Of a stretch of 64,000 bases of DNA, positions 33,251 through 42,621 are shown one piece after another. Source of the DNA: Kitasatospora sp. NBC_00240 (lineage in GTDB: Bacteria > Actinomycetota > Actinomycetes > Streptomycetales > Streptomycetaceae). Position 1 is the first letter of the stretch; every line of letters begins with the position of its first letter. A model generated the notes under the pieces. The model was not told the origin of the DNA. It searched no databases and was given only the letters and a program-made list of their open reading frames with translations. The position numbers and the translations under genes were made by a program. The stretch is from the NCBI RefSeq assembly GCF_026342405.1, contig NZ_JAPEMU010000001.1, positions 5,084,001-5,148,000 on the forward strand, given 5' to 3'.

Positions 33251-35098
33251 ATGGCACGCGCGGTCGGCATCGACCTCGGTACGACGAACTCGGTCGTCAG
33301 CGTTCTGGAGGGCGGCGAGCCCACCGTCATCACGAACGCCGAGGGCGCTCGGACCACGCCGTCCGTCGTCGCCTTCGCCAAGAACGGCGAGGTGCTGGTC
33401 GGCGAGGTCGCCAAGCGCCAGGCGGTCACGAACGTGGACCGGACCATTCGCTCGGTCAAGCGCCACATGGGCACCGGGTGGAAGGTCAACCTGGACGGCA
33501 AGGACTTCAACCCCCAGCAGATCAGCGCCTTCATCCTGCAGAAGCTCAAGCGGGATGCCGAGGCCTACCTGGGCGAGACGGTCACCGACGCCGTCATCAC
33601 CGTTCCGGCGTACTTCTCGGACTCCGAGCGCCAGGCCACCAAGGAGGCCGGTGAGATCGCGGGCCTCAACGTCCTGCGCATCGTCAACGAGCCCACCGCG
33701 GCCGCGCTGGCGTACGGCCTCGACAAGGACGACCAGACCATCCTGGTCTTCGACCTCGGCGGCGGCACCTTCGACGTCTCCCTGCTGGAGATCGGCGACG
33801 GGGTCGTCGAGGTGAAGGCCACCAACGGTGACAACCACCTCGGTGGTGACGACTGGGACCAGAAGGTCGTCGACCACCTGGTGAAGGTCTTCCAGTCCGG
33901 TCACGGTGTCGACCTCTCCAAGGACAAGATGGCGCTCCAGCGCCTGCGCGAGGCCGCCGAGAAGGCGAAGATCGAGCTGTCCTCGTCCTCCGAGACGTCG
34001 ATCAACCTGCCCTACATCACGGCCTCCGCCGAGGGCCCGCTGCACCTGGACGAGAAGCTCACCCGGGCCCAGTTCCAGCAGCTCACCGCCGACCTGCTGG
34101 AGCGCTGCAAGACGCCGTTCCACAACGTCATCAAGGACGCGAACATCTCGCTGTCCGAGATCGACCACGTCGTCCTGGTCGGTGGCTCGACCCGCATGCC
34201 GGCCGTCGCCGAGCTCGTCAAGGAGATGACCGGCGGTCAGGACGCCAACAAGGGCGTGAACCCGGACGAGGTCGTCGCCATCGGCGCCGCCCTGCAGGCC
34301 GGTGTCCTGAAGGGCGAGGTCAAGGACGTCCTGCTGCTCGACGTCACCCCGCTGTCCCTGGGTATCGAGACCAAGGGCGGCATCATGACCAAGCTGATCG
34401 AGCGCAACACCACGATCCCCACCAAGCGCTCCGAGATCTTCACCACGGCCGAGGACAACCAGCCGTCCGTGCAGATCCAGGTCTACCAGGGCGAGCGCGA
34501 GATCGCCTCGTACAACAAGAAGCTCGGCATGTTCGAGCTGACCGGCCTGCCCCCGGCCCCCCGTGGCCTGCCGCAGATCGAGGTCACCTTCGACATCGAC
34601 GCCAACGGCATCATGCACGTCGGCGCGAAGGACCTCGGCACCGGCAAGGAGCAGCGGATGACCGTCACCGGTGGCTCCGCGCTGCCGAAGGACGACATCG
34701 AGCGCATGATGCGCGAGGCCGAGCAGTACGCCGAGGAGGACCACAAGCGTCGCGAGTCGGTCGAGACCCGCAACCAGGCCGAGCAGCTCGTCTACTCGAC
34801 CGAGAAGTTCATCGCGGACAACACCGACAAGCTCCCGGCCGACGTCAAGACCGAGGTCGAGGCCGCGATCGCCGAGCTCAAGGAAGCCCTCAAGGGTGAG
34901 GACATCGCGGCCATCCGCGAGGCCACCGAGAAGGTCTCCACCACCGCCCAGAAGCTCGGCACGGCGCTCTACGCCAACGCCGACGCCTCGGGTGCGGCGG
35001 CCGCGGGTGACGGCGCCTCGGCCGGTGCCGCCGCCGACGACGACGTGGTCGACGCCGAGATCGTCGACGACGAGAAGCCCAAGGGTGGTGCGGCATGA
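33251..35098 (+). CDS. dnaK: Hsp70 chaperone DnaK
   Basis: 615 aa. It starts MARAVGIDLGTTNSVVSVLE and has the phosphate-binding FDLGGGTFDVSLLEIGDG, VLVGGSTRMPAV, the linker VLLLDVTPLSLG, the substrate-binding beta domain (to about 500), the alpha lid, and an Ala/Asp-rich tail. DnaK binds exposed hydrophobic segments with ATP control, and in actinobacteria it is corepressor of HspR. I chose the ATG at 33251 preceded by GTGGAGG. It overlaps grpE by 4 bp. Confidence 0.98.
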   Translation: MARAVGIDLGTTNSVVSVLEGGEPTVITNAEGARTTPSVVAFAKNGEVLVGEVAKRQAVTNVDRTIRSVKRHMGTGWKVNLDGKDFNPQQISAFILQKLKRDAEAYLGETVTDAVITVPAYFSDSERQATKEAGEIAGLNVLRIVNEPTAAALAYGLDKDDQTILVFDLGGGTFDVSLLEIGDGVVEVKATNGDNHLGGDDWDQKVVDHLVKVFQSGHGVDLSKDKMALQRLREAAEKAKIELSSSSETSINLPYITASAEGPLHLDEKLTRAQFQQLTADLLERCKTPFHNVIKDANISLSEIDHVVLVGGSTRMPAVAELVKEMTGGQDANKGVNPDEVVAIGAALQAGVLKGEVKDVLLLDVTPLSLGIETKGGIMTKLIERNTTIPTKRSEIFTTAEDNQPSVQIQVYQGEREIASYNKKLGMFELTGLPPAPRGLPQIEVTFDIDANGIMHVGAKDLGTGKEQRMTVTGGSALPKDDIERMMREAEQYAEEDHKRRESVETRNQAEQLVYSTEKFIADNTDKLPADVKTEVEAAIAELKEALKGEDIAAIREATEKVSTTAQKLGTALYANADASGAAAAGDGASAGAAADDDVVDAEIVDDEKPKGGAA

Positions 35099-35712
35099 CG
35101 GAGAAGCCGCAGGGCGCTGAGCCCGGCGACGACTCCGCCGCCGAGGAGGCTGTCCTGAAGGCTGCCGAAGAGGCGGTCTCGGGCGGAGCCTCGGAGGAGC
35201 TCGCCGCTGCCAAGCGTGAGCTGGCCGAGCGCACTGGTGACCTCCAGCGCCTCCAGGCCGAGTACCAGAACTACCGCAAGCGGGTCGAGCGGGACCGGAT
35301 GACGGTCCGCGAGATCGCGGTCTCCAACATCCTGGAGAGCCTGATCCCGGTGCTGGACGACATCGGCCGGGCCCGCGAGCACGGCGAGGTGACGGGCGGG
35401 TTCAAGTCCGTCTCCGACAGCCTGGAGACGGTCGTCGCCAAGCTGGGCCTGCAGCAGTTCGGCAAGGAGGGCGAGCCCTTCGACCCGACGATGCACGAGG
35501 CGCTGATGCACAGCTACTCCTCGGACGTCACCGAGGACACCTGCGTGCAGATCCTCCAGCCGGGCTACCGGATCGGCGAGCGGATCATCCGCCCGGCGAT
35601 GGTCGCGGTCGCGGAGCCCCAGCCGGGCACCCAGACCACGTCCGCGCCGGACGACGCCGAGAAGGCGGCGGACGGCGACGCCGACAAGGCTGACGGTGGC
35701 GCGGAAAGCTGA
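35095..35712 (+). CDS. grpE: nucleotide exchange factor GrpE
   Basis: 205 aa. An acidic head (1-45), a long coiled coil containing RTGDLQRLQAEYQNYRKRVE, then the C-terminal beta-wing with GEPFDPTMHEALMHSYSSDV and LQPGYRIGERIIRPAMV. GrpE releases ADP from DnaK and acts as a thermosensor. The ATG overlaps the dnaK stop (ATGA), so translation is coupled. Confidence 0.97.
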   Translation: MTEKPQGAEPGDDSAAEEAVLKAAEEAVSGGASEELAAAKRELAERTGDLQRLQAEYQNYRKRVERDRMTVREIAVSNILESLIPVLDDIGRAREHGEVTGGFKSVSDSLETVVAKLGLQQFGKEGEPFDPTMHEALMHSYSSDVTEDTCVQILQPGYRIGERIIRPAMVAVAEPQPGTQTTSAPDDAEKAADGDADKADGGAES

Positions 35713-35862
35713 CACCCTGTGCGCTGCGGGGTCGTACGTCGTCCAGTACGGCGAACGGCTCCGCAGCGCCGTATCCACGGGCGGTTCCGGCGCGGCGGTC
35801 AGCCCCGCCGGCGCCGCCCGCGGGTACCACGGACCTATTGACTCTGGGAGGTGGCGGCAGCC

Positions 35863-37020
35863 ATGAGCGGCAAGGACTACGTGGAAAAGGACTACTACAA
35901 GGTCCTCGGCGTGCCCAAGGACGCCACCGCAGCCGAGATCAAGAAGACCTACCGGAAGCTGGCGCGGGAGTTCCACCCCGACGCCAACAAGGGTGACGCC
36001 AAGGCGGAGGACCGCTTCAAGGACATCTCCGAGGCCTACGACGTCCTCTCGGACGAGAAGCGCCGCAAGGAGTACGACGAGGCGCGGACCCTCTTCGCGA
36101 ACGGCGGCTACCGGGCCGGCGGCCCCGGCGGCGGCAACTACAGCTTCGACTTCGGCGACCTCTTCAGCGGCACCCAGGGCGGTCCCGCCGGCGGGGGCGG
36201 CGGGATCGGCGACGTCTTCGGCGGCCTGTTCGGGCGGGGCGGGCGACAGGCCCAGCCGCGCCGCGGCGCCGACGTCGAGACCGAGGTGACCCTCAGCTTC
36301 GAGGAGGCGGTGGACGGCGCGACCGTGCCGCTGCGGATGACCAGCCAGGCGCCCTGCCGCTCCTGCAGCGGCACCGGGGCGCGGGCCGGCACCACACCGC
36401 GGGTCTGCCCGACCTGTGTCGGCGCCGGCACCGTCAGCCGGGGCCAGGGCGCCTTCGCGCTCTCCGAGCCCTGCCGGGACTGCCGCGGGCGCGGCATGAT
36501 CGTCGACGACCCGTGCCCCGACTGCCACGGCAGCGGCCGGGCCAGCTCGGCCCGCACCATGCAGGTGCGGATCCCGGCCGGGGTCCAGGACAGCCAGAAG
36601 ATCCGGCTCAAGGGCAAGGGCGCCCAGGGCGAACGCGGCGGCCAGCCCGGCGACCTGTTCGTCCTCGTGCACGTCGACCCGCACCCGGTCTTCGGACGCA
36701 AGGGCGACAACCTGACGGTCAGTGTGCCGGTGTCCTTCCCCGAAGCGGCCTTGGGCGGCACCATCGAGGTGCCGACGCTGAAGGGCCCGCCGGTGAAACT
36801 CAGACTGCCCGCGGGGAGTGCCAACGGCCTCACCCTGCGGGCCCGTGGCAAGGGCGCCACCCGCAAGGACGGCACCCGCGGGGACCTGCTGGTCACCGTG
36901 GACGTCGTGGTACCGCAGCACGTCTCCGGCGACGCGCTGACGGCTCTGGAGCAGTACCGCGAGGCCACCGCCTCGGACGACCCGCGGGCCGCCCTCTTCC
37001 GGGCGGCGGAGGGAGCGTGA
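35863..37020 (+). CDS. dnaJ: co-chaperone DnaJ
   Basis: 385 aa. The J domain (residues 8-75) has HPD at 38-40. A Gly/Phe-rich region follows, then four zinc motifs CRSCSGTG, CPTCVGAG, CRDCRGRG and CPDCHGSG, and the two C-terminal substrate-binding domains. It delivers clients to DnaK and stimulates its ATPase. The ATG at 35863, behind GGGAGGTGG, is preferred over an in-frame GTG at 35851. The 150-bp gap after grpE has no gene. Confidence 0.96.
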   Translation: MSGKDYVEKDYYKVLGVPKDATAAEIKKTYRKLAREFHPDANKGDAKAEDRFKDISEAYDVLSDEKRRKEYDEARTLFANGGYRAGGPGGGNYSFDFGDLFSGTQGGPAGGGGGIGDVFGGLFGRGGRQAQPRRGADVETEVTLSFEEAVDGATVPLRMTSQAPCRSCSGTGARAGTTPRVCPTCVGAGTVSRGQGAFALSEPCRDCRGRGMIVDDPCPDCHGSGRASSARTMQVRIPAGVQDSQKIRLKGKGAQGERGGQPGDLFVLVHVDPHPVFGRKGDNLTVSVPVSFPEAALGGTIEVPTLKGPPVKLRLPAGSANGLTLRARGKGATRKDGTRGDLLVTVDVVVPQHVSGDALTALEQYREATASDDPRAALFRAAEGA

Positions 37021-37027
37021 CCAGCTC

Positions 37028-37537
37028 ATGAACCGTGACTCGATCGGCGTCGGCCTCGGCGACGGCCTCCCCGGAGGCCCCCGTCCCGGCCGGCCCACCC
37101 GCAGCCCGGCAGGCAACGCCGCGTACGTGCTGACCGAGGACACCCCGGTCTACGTGATCTCGGTCGCCGCCGAGCTCTCCGGCCTGCACCCGCAGACCCT
37201 GCGCCAGTACGACCGGCTCGGCCTGGTCTGCCCCGACCGTACGGCCGGGCGCGGCCGGCGCTACTCCGCCCGGGACATCCAGCAGCTGCGCGAGGTGCAG
37301 CGGCTGTCCCAGGACGAGGGCATCAACCTGGCCGGAATCAAGCGCATCATCGAGCTGGAGAACCAGGTCGCCGCGCTGCAGTCGCGGATCACCGAGCTCG
37401 CCGATTCCCTGGAAGGCGCCGCGAGCGCGCTCCAGCAGCGCGAGGCCGCCGTGCACGCCTCCTACCGCCGGGACCTGGTGCCGTACCAGCAGGTCACGCA
37501 GTCCAGCGCACTCGTGGTCTGGCGGCCGAAGCGGTAA
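37028..37537 (+). CDS. hspR: MerR-family heat-shock repressor HspR
   Basis: 169 aa. After a 30-residue Gly/Pro-rich head comes the winged HTH (VYVISVAAELSGLHPQTLRQ, then YDRLGLVCPDRTAGRGRRYS) and a dimerisation coiled coil (LENQVAALQSRITELADSLE). The last residues end in WRPKR. It binds the HAIR boxes upstream of dnaK with DnaK as corepressor. It lies 7 bp after dnaJ, giving the autoregulated four-gene operon typical of actinobacteria. Confidence 0.95.
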   Translation: MNRDSIGVGLGDGLPGGPRPGRPTRSPAGNAAYVLTEDTPVYVISVAAELSGLHPQTLRQYDRLGLVCPDRTAGRGRRYSARDIQQLREVQRLSQDEGINLAGIKRIIELENQVAALQSRITELADSLEGAASALQQREAAVHASYRRDLVPYQQVTQSSALVVWRPKR

Positions 37538-37556
37538 AGCCGGCATTGTCATGGGC

Positions 37557-37595
37557 AGGTCGCCGACGGTCAATTCCACCGAGCGTCGGCGACCT
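37557..37595. terminator. terminator after hspR
   Basis: A 12-bp perfect stem AGGTCGCCGACG / CGTCGGCGACCT with a 15-nt loop, 19 bp after the hspR stop, closing the operon. Confidence 0.75.
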
Positions 37596-37771
37596 TCGGC
37601 CGCCCCCGAACTTGTTCTGCGCACAACATCTTTCTTGCTCCCCGCGCCGAAAAGCCGGATCGTGGACGGTAGTGCGAAGCGTCAACTCCTATACGGTATT
37701 CACTGGTATCAGGGTGGGTGAGTACGGCCGATCTTCCAGCTATCGGCCTGGCGGGGGTCAAGGAGCCATAA

Positions 37772-38791
37772 ATGGGCGGCACCGATGAGCCAGGAGTGAC
37801 CGAGGGCGGACTTGGTGTTCTGTCCGCGGGTGCCCGGTCGCTCTACCTGTCGGCGGTCCGGTCGGGAGGCCGGCTGGTCCCCGCCGAGTCGGGGTGCGAC
37901 GGCACCAGCCAGTTGCGTGAGCTGGTGGAGATCGGCCTGCTGGTCCCCGACATGGACGACCCCGGGGTCCTGGTGGCGGTCGACCCGCGGCAGCTGACGG
38001 CCGGCCTCTCCGCCGCCTGGCAGCGCAAGGCGCTGGAGCTGCTCAGCCGGTCGATGGCCCTGCCCAGCGACTTCCAGCAGCTCAGCCAGGCTTACAGCGA
38101 GGTGGGTGCCGACCCCCACGAAGGCGGTCCGGTCGAGCACCTGGTGGGCAAGACCGAGATCAACCAGCGCCTGTCCGCGCTCTTCGAGGGCAGCACCAAG
38201 GAGATACTCAGCGCCCAGCCCGGCGGCGGGGCCAGGTCGTTCCCCACGGAGGCGGCCATAGCGCTCGACGTGGGCATCCTGCGGCGCGGGGTGTCCCGGC
38301 GGACGATCTACCAGCCGAGCACCCGCTACTCGGCGCCGACCAGGCACTACGTCACCGCGATGACGGCCGAGGGCGGCCAGGTCCGGACCTTGGACGAGCC
38401 CTTCACCCGGCTGATGATCATCGACCGGACGGTGGCGGTCATCCCCGGCAGCGGCGACACGGAGCGGGCCGCGTTCATCCGCGACGAGGCGGTGATCGGC
38501 TACCTGCTGAGCCTCTTCGAGGGGTGCTGGGAGCGCGCCATACCCTTCCTCGGCAACGGGGACGTGCCGCCGGAGGTCGTGACCCGGCTGCGCCGCAACA
38601 TCATCCGGATGATGCTGCAGGGGGTCGGCCACCGGGTCATCGCCCGCAACCTGGGCCTCAGCGAGCGAACGCTCGCACGGCACATCGCCGAGCTCCGCGA
38701 GGAGAACGACGCCGAGACCCTGTTCCAGCTGGGGTGGAAGCTCTCGGAGAGCTTCCACCGGCTGCCTGAGGCCGACGGCGAGCTCGACTGA
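37772..38791 (+). CDS. TrmB/LuxR-type regulator A
   Basis: 339 aa. The N-terminal about 90 residues look like a TrmB-type winged helix (SAGARSLYLSAVRSGGRL, then LRELVEIGLLVPD). The middle has a phospholipase-D-like sensor block with FTRLMIIDRTVAVIPG. Residues 265-325 are a LuxR-type HTH (MLQGVGHRVIARNLGLSERT then LARHIAELREENDAETLFQL). There is no receiver domain. A close paralogue lies at 40845-41822. Its 3' end faces the DLIW peptide gene 15 bp away. The ligand and targets are unknown. Confidence 0.75.
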   Translation: MGGTDEPGVTEGGLGVLSAGARSLYLSAVRSGGRLVPAESGCDGTSQLRELVEIGLLVPDMDDPGVLVAVDPRQLTAGLSAAWQRKALELLSRSMALPSDFQQLSQAYSEVGADPHEGGPVEHLVGKTEINQRLSALFEGSTKEILSAQPGGGARSFPTEAAIALDVGILRRGVSRRTIYQPSTRYSAPTRHYVTAMTAEGGQVRTLDEPFTRLMIIDRTVAVIPGSGDTERAAFIRDEAVIGYLLSLFEGCWERAIPFLGNGDVPPEVVTRLRRNIIRMMLQGVGHRVIARNLGLSERTLARHIAELREENDAETLFQLGWKLSESFHRLPEADGELD

Positions 38792-38806
38792 CGGAGCGGC
38801 CCGGGA

Positions 38807-39049
38807 TCAGGTCCAGATCAGGTCGCCGGGCGAGGACTGCACGGCGGGGCGGGGGTTGGCGACGGTCCAGATCAGGTCGCCGTCACTGTCCGGCTGCGGC
38901 GCCGGCTCGGGCGCCACGGTGGCCGGCTCGACCGACGAGGCCGGGACGGACCTGTTCCAGATGAGGTCGGCGCTCGCCGGGCCGGAGCCGACGAAAAGGG
39001 CTGCTCCGGCGAGGAGGGCCACGGTGACGAGACGACGCGCCTTGCGCAC
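38807..39049 (-). CDS. small secreted peptide with three DLIW motifs
   Basis: 80 aa. A Sec signal peptide, RRLVTVALLAGAALFVGSG ending PASA, is followed by DLIWN. A Pro/Ala/Glu-rich spacer separates it from GDLIWTVAN, and the protein ends exactly in GDLIWT. The three motifs are encoded by similar DNA (CCAGAT(C/G)AGGTCG on the plus strand). No Cys or transmembrane tail is present, so the mature form is about 50 residues and probably exported. The GTG start follows GAAGGAAG. It is tail to tail with regulator A. The function is unknown; a signalling or precursor peptide that yields DLIWT-type fragments is one hypothesis. Confidence 0.75.
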   Translation of the reverse strand: MRKARRLVTVALLAGAALFVGSGPASADLIWNRSVPASSVEPATVAPEPAPQPDSDGDLIWTVANPRPAVQSSPGDLIWT

Positions 39050-39460
39050 AAGACCACTTCCTTCAAGATCAGGCCTACATGACTACTGCGGTTCACATTC
39101 GATCGACTGTGCCCGCCGTTGTCCAGGAACGGCAATCGATTCTGCCGGATTCCTGATCCTCAATCTTTCGAAGCGAAGCTAACTCTGGCAGATGGTCGGC
39201 AGCAGCAGTAGGGCGGGGGGCTGTCATCTCTCTGCCAGGCAGCCAGATGACACCGCGTGACAGTGGACGCCTTTGCGGTGCTTGTTGGACGATCAGCTCA
39301 TGGTTTCCGCAGACCATACCAGGCATATCGCCACATATTGATCCGTCAACCAAAACTCAACACTGGCATCCGAATGCCGTGAGCGTCGGTCACCGCCAGC
39401 CCGAAAGCCCGCAGGCCGACCTGAGCCCCCGCTCCGGCCGGCCATTCCCCCGGAGTCGAC
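39050..39460. other. divergent spacer upstream of the DLIW peptide gene
   Basis: 411 bp, less GC rich than its surroundings (about 39060-39190 and 39290-39370). No gene was recognised. It should carry the promoters of the DLIW peptide and of the deoxyribosyltransferase-like gene. Confidence 0.5.
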
Positions 39461-40087
39461 ATGAGTGAGCCCTACCAGCGCGATCACGCCGGTCATGCCC
39501 CCGAGGGCCGGCGAGCCCGAGTGTTCCTCGCCGCGCCGTTGATGCGACTGACCGGGCCTGCCGACAGCGTGGTGACCCTGGCGAGCCGGACCAGGCTGAC
39601 CACGCTCCGGTCCACGCTGCTGCGCAGCGGTGCCGCCGTGTACAGCGCCCACCACAGCGACGCGTGGACGGTGGCCGGCCGGGCCCCCGAGCCGCGGGTC
39701 CCCTCCGACTTCCGCGCGCTGCAGACCGCCGACCTGGTCTTCGCGTACGTCGGTGCGCCGCTCAGCGCCGGGGTCAGCCTGGAGCTCGGCTGGGCGTCGG
39801 CGCTGCGCAAGCCCGTTGTGCTGCTGGTCGACGAGGCCATCACCCACAACCCGCTGATCGCCACCATCGAGCAGGTCGCCCCCGTGCTGCCGCTGGTCTT
39901 CGACGACACCTGGTCGCAGGAGGCCCTGCGGCACACCGTGGAGACCGCGCTCGACTGGGCCGGCATGGCGCTCTCGCTGCGCGAGGGCTTCTGGACCGCC
40001 CCCGGCGAGCACTTCACCATCCCGCGCCAGCAGCCGCCGGCCGTGGGACCGTTCGACTTCTGGGCCACCGGCGCCGCGACCGGCTGA
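39461..40087 (+). CDS. nucleoside 2-deoxyribosyltransferase-like protein
   Basis: 208 aa. A Rossmann-like fold of this family is suggested by RVFLAAPLM at the first strand, DFRALQTADLVFAYVGAP, and GVSLELGWASALRKPVVLLV. In the family, the motif with Glu in a GTxxEIGxA-type context (here GVSLELGWA) is catalytic. Known members transfer deoxyribose between bases or hydrolyse nucleoside phosphates; related domains occur in TIR-like conflict proteins. Its neighbours give no pathway. Confidence 0.6.
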   Translation: MSEPYQRDHAGHAPEGRRARVFLAAPLMRLTGPADSVVTLASRTRLTTLRSTLLRSGAAVYSAHHSDAWTVAGRAPEPRVPSDFRALQTADLVFAYVGAPLSAGVSLELGWASALRKPVVLLVDEAITHNPLIATIEQVAPVLPLVFDDTWSQEALRHTVETALDWAGMALSLREGFWTAPGEHFTIPRQQPPAVGPFDFWATGAATG

Positions 40088-40844
40088 CCCCCCGGCACCA
40101 GCTTCCGCCCACCGGGCACACCCCGGCTCCCCGCACCCGCCGGCCCGGCCGGCAGAGTCACACGGCGTCGTACCGCTCCCGCAACCCCGGGCGGCGGCCG
40201 GCAACCGTACGCTCACCAGGTCCTCCCGACTGCTGATCACCCACGGGGTCACCCCCCGGGACGGCAGCCGCCCGAGCCGGACGTCGGCAGACCGCCCGCA
40301 CCCGCGCCCCGCGCCGGGCACTCCCCGGCGGAGCCGCGCGGCCCGCTGCCGGCCGTGTGCGCGGCGCACCACCGGCACGCCGACCGCCGCCAGGCAGCCC
40401 ACCGCCGGAAACCGCAGCACCGCCGGATCCCCGACCGACGCCCGTGCGCGGTCCGCACCCCCGGGGACGACCGCCGGCCGGCGGTCCCGGGCGGGCACCG
40501 GCCCCGGCGGTCCGTCCAGGACGCGGGACACCACCATCGCTCCACCCGCCCCGGCAGGACCGGCCGGCCTCGTGGCACCGGCCCGGGCCGCCGGGCGGCA
40601 CAGGACCGGCGCGCGGCCGGCGTCCCCGCCTCGGCGGCCGACCGGGACGAGGCCGACCCGATCGGCCGGACAAGGCCCGGCGGGAGTGCCCGGCAGCGCC
40701 GCCGCAGACCTCGGCCGGTGCTCCGCCCCCACCCGGGCGAGCTGCCGGTGGATCGCCGCCGGTCCGTGCGACATCCGTACCGGCGCCGCGGTCCGGCCGT
40801 ACGCGGGCCGGGCCGGGACGTCCGGCGGGCGGTGCGCGGCGCGC
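40088..40844. other. unresolved GC-rich stretch
   Basis: About 760 bp. A minus-strand frame starts with a GTG at 40852, overlapping the stop of regulator B. It reads plausibly codon-like down to about 40210 (for example GVTPWVISSREDLVSVRLPA). It then runs on antisense through the whole deoxyribosyltransferase-like gene before a stop. I see no known domain. It may be a decayed or frameshifted gene cotranscribed with regulator B, or non-coding. Confidence 0.3.
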
Positions 40845-41822
40845 TCACTCACCCCGGCCGCCGCGCATCAGCCAGCCCAGCTGGAAGAGCGTCTGGGCGC
40901 CGTGCCGCTCGCGCAGCCGCGCGATGTGGGCGGCCACGGTGCGCTCGCTGAGGCCCAGCCGGGTGGCCACCGCGCGCTGGGTGAGCCCGGTGGCGAGCAG
41001 GCGGCCGACGCGGTCGGCGGCCAGGCGGGCCGGCCCCTTGGCCGCCGTCGGCTCCCACTCGACCGAGTCGGCCCGGGCCCAGTCGCGTTCGAAGACCGCG
41101 ACCAGGAAGGCGACGGCGGCGGGGTCGGAGATGAACGCGGCCCGGCTGTGGTCGTCGGCGGCGGGCACCACGGCGATCGACCGGTCGATGATGATCATCC
41201 GCTGGAAGGGTTCGTCCAGGACCCTGAGCCGGGCCCCGAGCCGGGTCACCTCCAGCGCGTAGTCGGCGGCGCTGCCGTCCAGGACGGCCGTCGGCTGGTA
41301 CAGCGTGCGCAAGGTCCGCCCGCTCAGCAGCAGGGGGACGTCCTGACGCAGGGACAGCGCCATCGTGGTGGCCTGCCGGGTGCCGGGCTGCGCCGTGAGC
41401 AGGCCCTCCTGGCAGTCCGAGAGCAGTTCCGCGATCCGGTGCCGGATGGCCTCGCGGCCCTGGACCAGGGTGGTGTCGCCCGGCTGGTCGGGGAGCCGGG
41501 GAACGGCGTCGTAGGCCTTGGTCAGACCGTCCAGCGCGGTCGGCAGGCCTTCGGCCCGCACCAGCAACCGGGTTGCCTCGGAGCGCAGTTCGGCGCCGAG
41601 CCGGTCGGTCACGGCGCGCGGGCTGACCGCGGTGTAGGAGGCGTCCACCGCATTCGGCATCAGCAGACCGGTGTCGAGGAGCTGGCGCAGCGCGGGCTCG
41701 GCCGAGGGGGCCACCGCGCTGACCGGGATCCGTCCGCCCTCGGAGAGGATCGCGAGGTACAGCTGGCGGGCCGGCTCGTCGGGCACGCCCGGGGCCTGGC
41801 CGGCCGTCGGATCCGCGGTCAC
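40845..41822 (-). CDS. TrmB/LuxR-type regulator B (paralogue of A)
   Basis: 325 aa, the same layout as regulator A. The N-terminal winged-helix-like part is ARQLYLAILSEGGRIPVSAV. The sensor has FQRMIIIDRSIAVVPA, equivalent to FTRLMIIDRTVAVIPG in A. The C-terminal HTH is LLATGLTQRAVATRLGLSER then TVAAHIARLRERHGAQTLFQ, matching A over almost its whole length. I start at the GTG at 41822 behind CAGGGAG; an ATG at 41882 would extend it. Two paralogues within 4 kb around a small secreted peptide are noteworthy. Confidence 0.75.
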   Translation of the reverse strand: MTADPTAGQAPGVPDEPARQLYLAILSEGGRIPVSAVAPSAEPALRQLLDTGLLMPNAVDASYTAVSPRAVTDRLGAELRSEATRLLVRAEGLPTALDGLTKAYDAVPRLPDQPGDTTLVQGREAIRHRIAELLSDCQEGLLTAQPGTRQATTMALSLRQDVPLLLSGRTLRTLYQPTAVLDGSAADYALEVTRLGARLRVLDEPFQRMIIIDRSIAVVPAADDHSRAAFISDPAAVAFLVAVFERDWARADSVEWEPTAAKGPARLAADRVGRLLATGLTQRAVATRLGLSERTVAAHIARLRERHGAQTLFQLGWLMRGGRGE

Positions 41823-42621
41823 TCGAACAACTCCCTGCCGGATGTCCCTCAACGTCCGATCATGATCGCAGGGCTCGTGCATGTCCGCGATCAAGGACGC
41901 CGCTGCCGACGGCCCCCCGGGCCGGCCGTGCACCCGCACGCCCGGCCCCAGGGGTCCGCCGGTGAACGCCAAGTGCACGGCGCTTCCGGTGAGGCGGAGC
42001 AGCAACGCCTCGCCGGTACCGGGGACGGAGGCCATCACCACACATGGCATCCTCCCGGCGCTCTTCCCCCCGTGTGCGCCGGCACGGACGTGCCGGGCGC
42101 ACCCATGCGAAGAGCAGGTCGCCATCATCGGGCCGCGATTGCCCGGACGACTTGGCGTGTCTCCAACCATCACAGTGTGTCGGCCGGTGAACAAGTGGCG
42201 CCTGATTGCAGGTTTCCGCAAGTGCAGGAACTTGCAGATGACCACAGTGCCGACCTCGGGGAAATTCACCGCGTTCCGCGCATTTCCGCGGGCCGGCTCC
42301 GAGTGCGCCCGACCGGCCGAACGGTCATTCGGCGCAGAAGTACGAGCGGCAGTACGCCTTCCCCCCCTTCGAGCGGATTTCCGACGTCGCCGGAGGGCCC
42401 CGGGAGCGGGCTGCCCGGTGCCGGCCGCCCGGCCGCCCGGCGACGCCCGGCCACCACCCGTACAGGCGTTGTTCCGGCGGCCGTCCCGGCGCCGTCGCGC
42501 GGCGTGGGCAGGGTGCTGCGTGTACGAGGCGGACGGCGGTGGAACGAAGTGGCGTCGCCGGGTCCGGAGTGGTTTGATCCGGAGTGCTGTGCGTCATGTT
42601 CTGTGGGGGAGTGGGCTTTTC
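41823..42621. other. 800-bp spacer, no gene recognised
   Basis: This divergent region separates regulator B from the LAxTG protein. Frames cross both strands without recognisable domains. The part at 42160-42300 is less GC rich and may hold promoters. Confidence 0.4.

Noticed and set aside
33200..34744. 514-codon minus-strand open frame
   Set aside because: Entirely antisense to dnaK.
33251..37537. Horizontal transfer of the heat-shock operon
   Set aside because: Order, overlaps, HAIR boxes and codon use are those of the actinobacterial core operon.
39293..40852. 519-codon minus-strand open frame
   Set aside because: As a full gene it would cover the deoxyribosyltransferase-like gene on the other strand. 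Only its first part could be coding, so I list it as an unresolved region.
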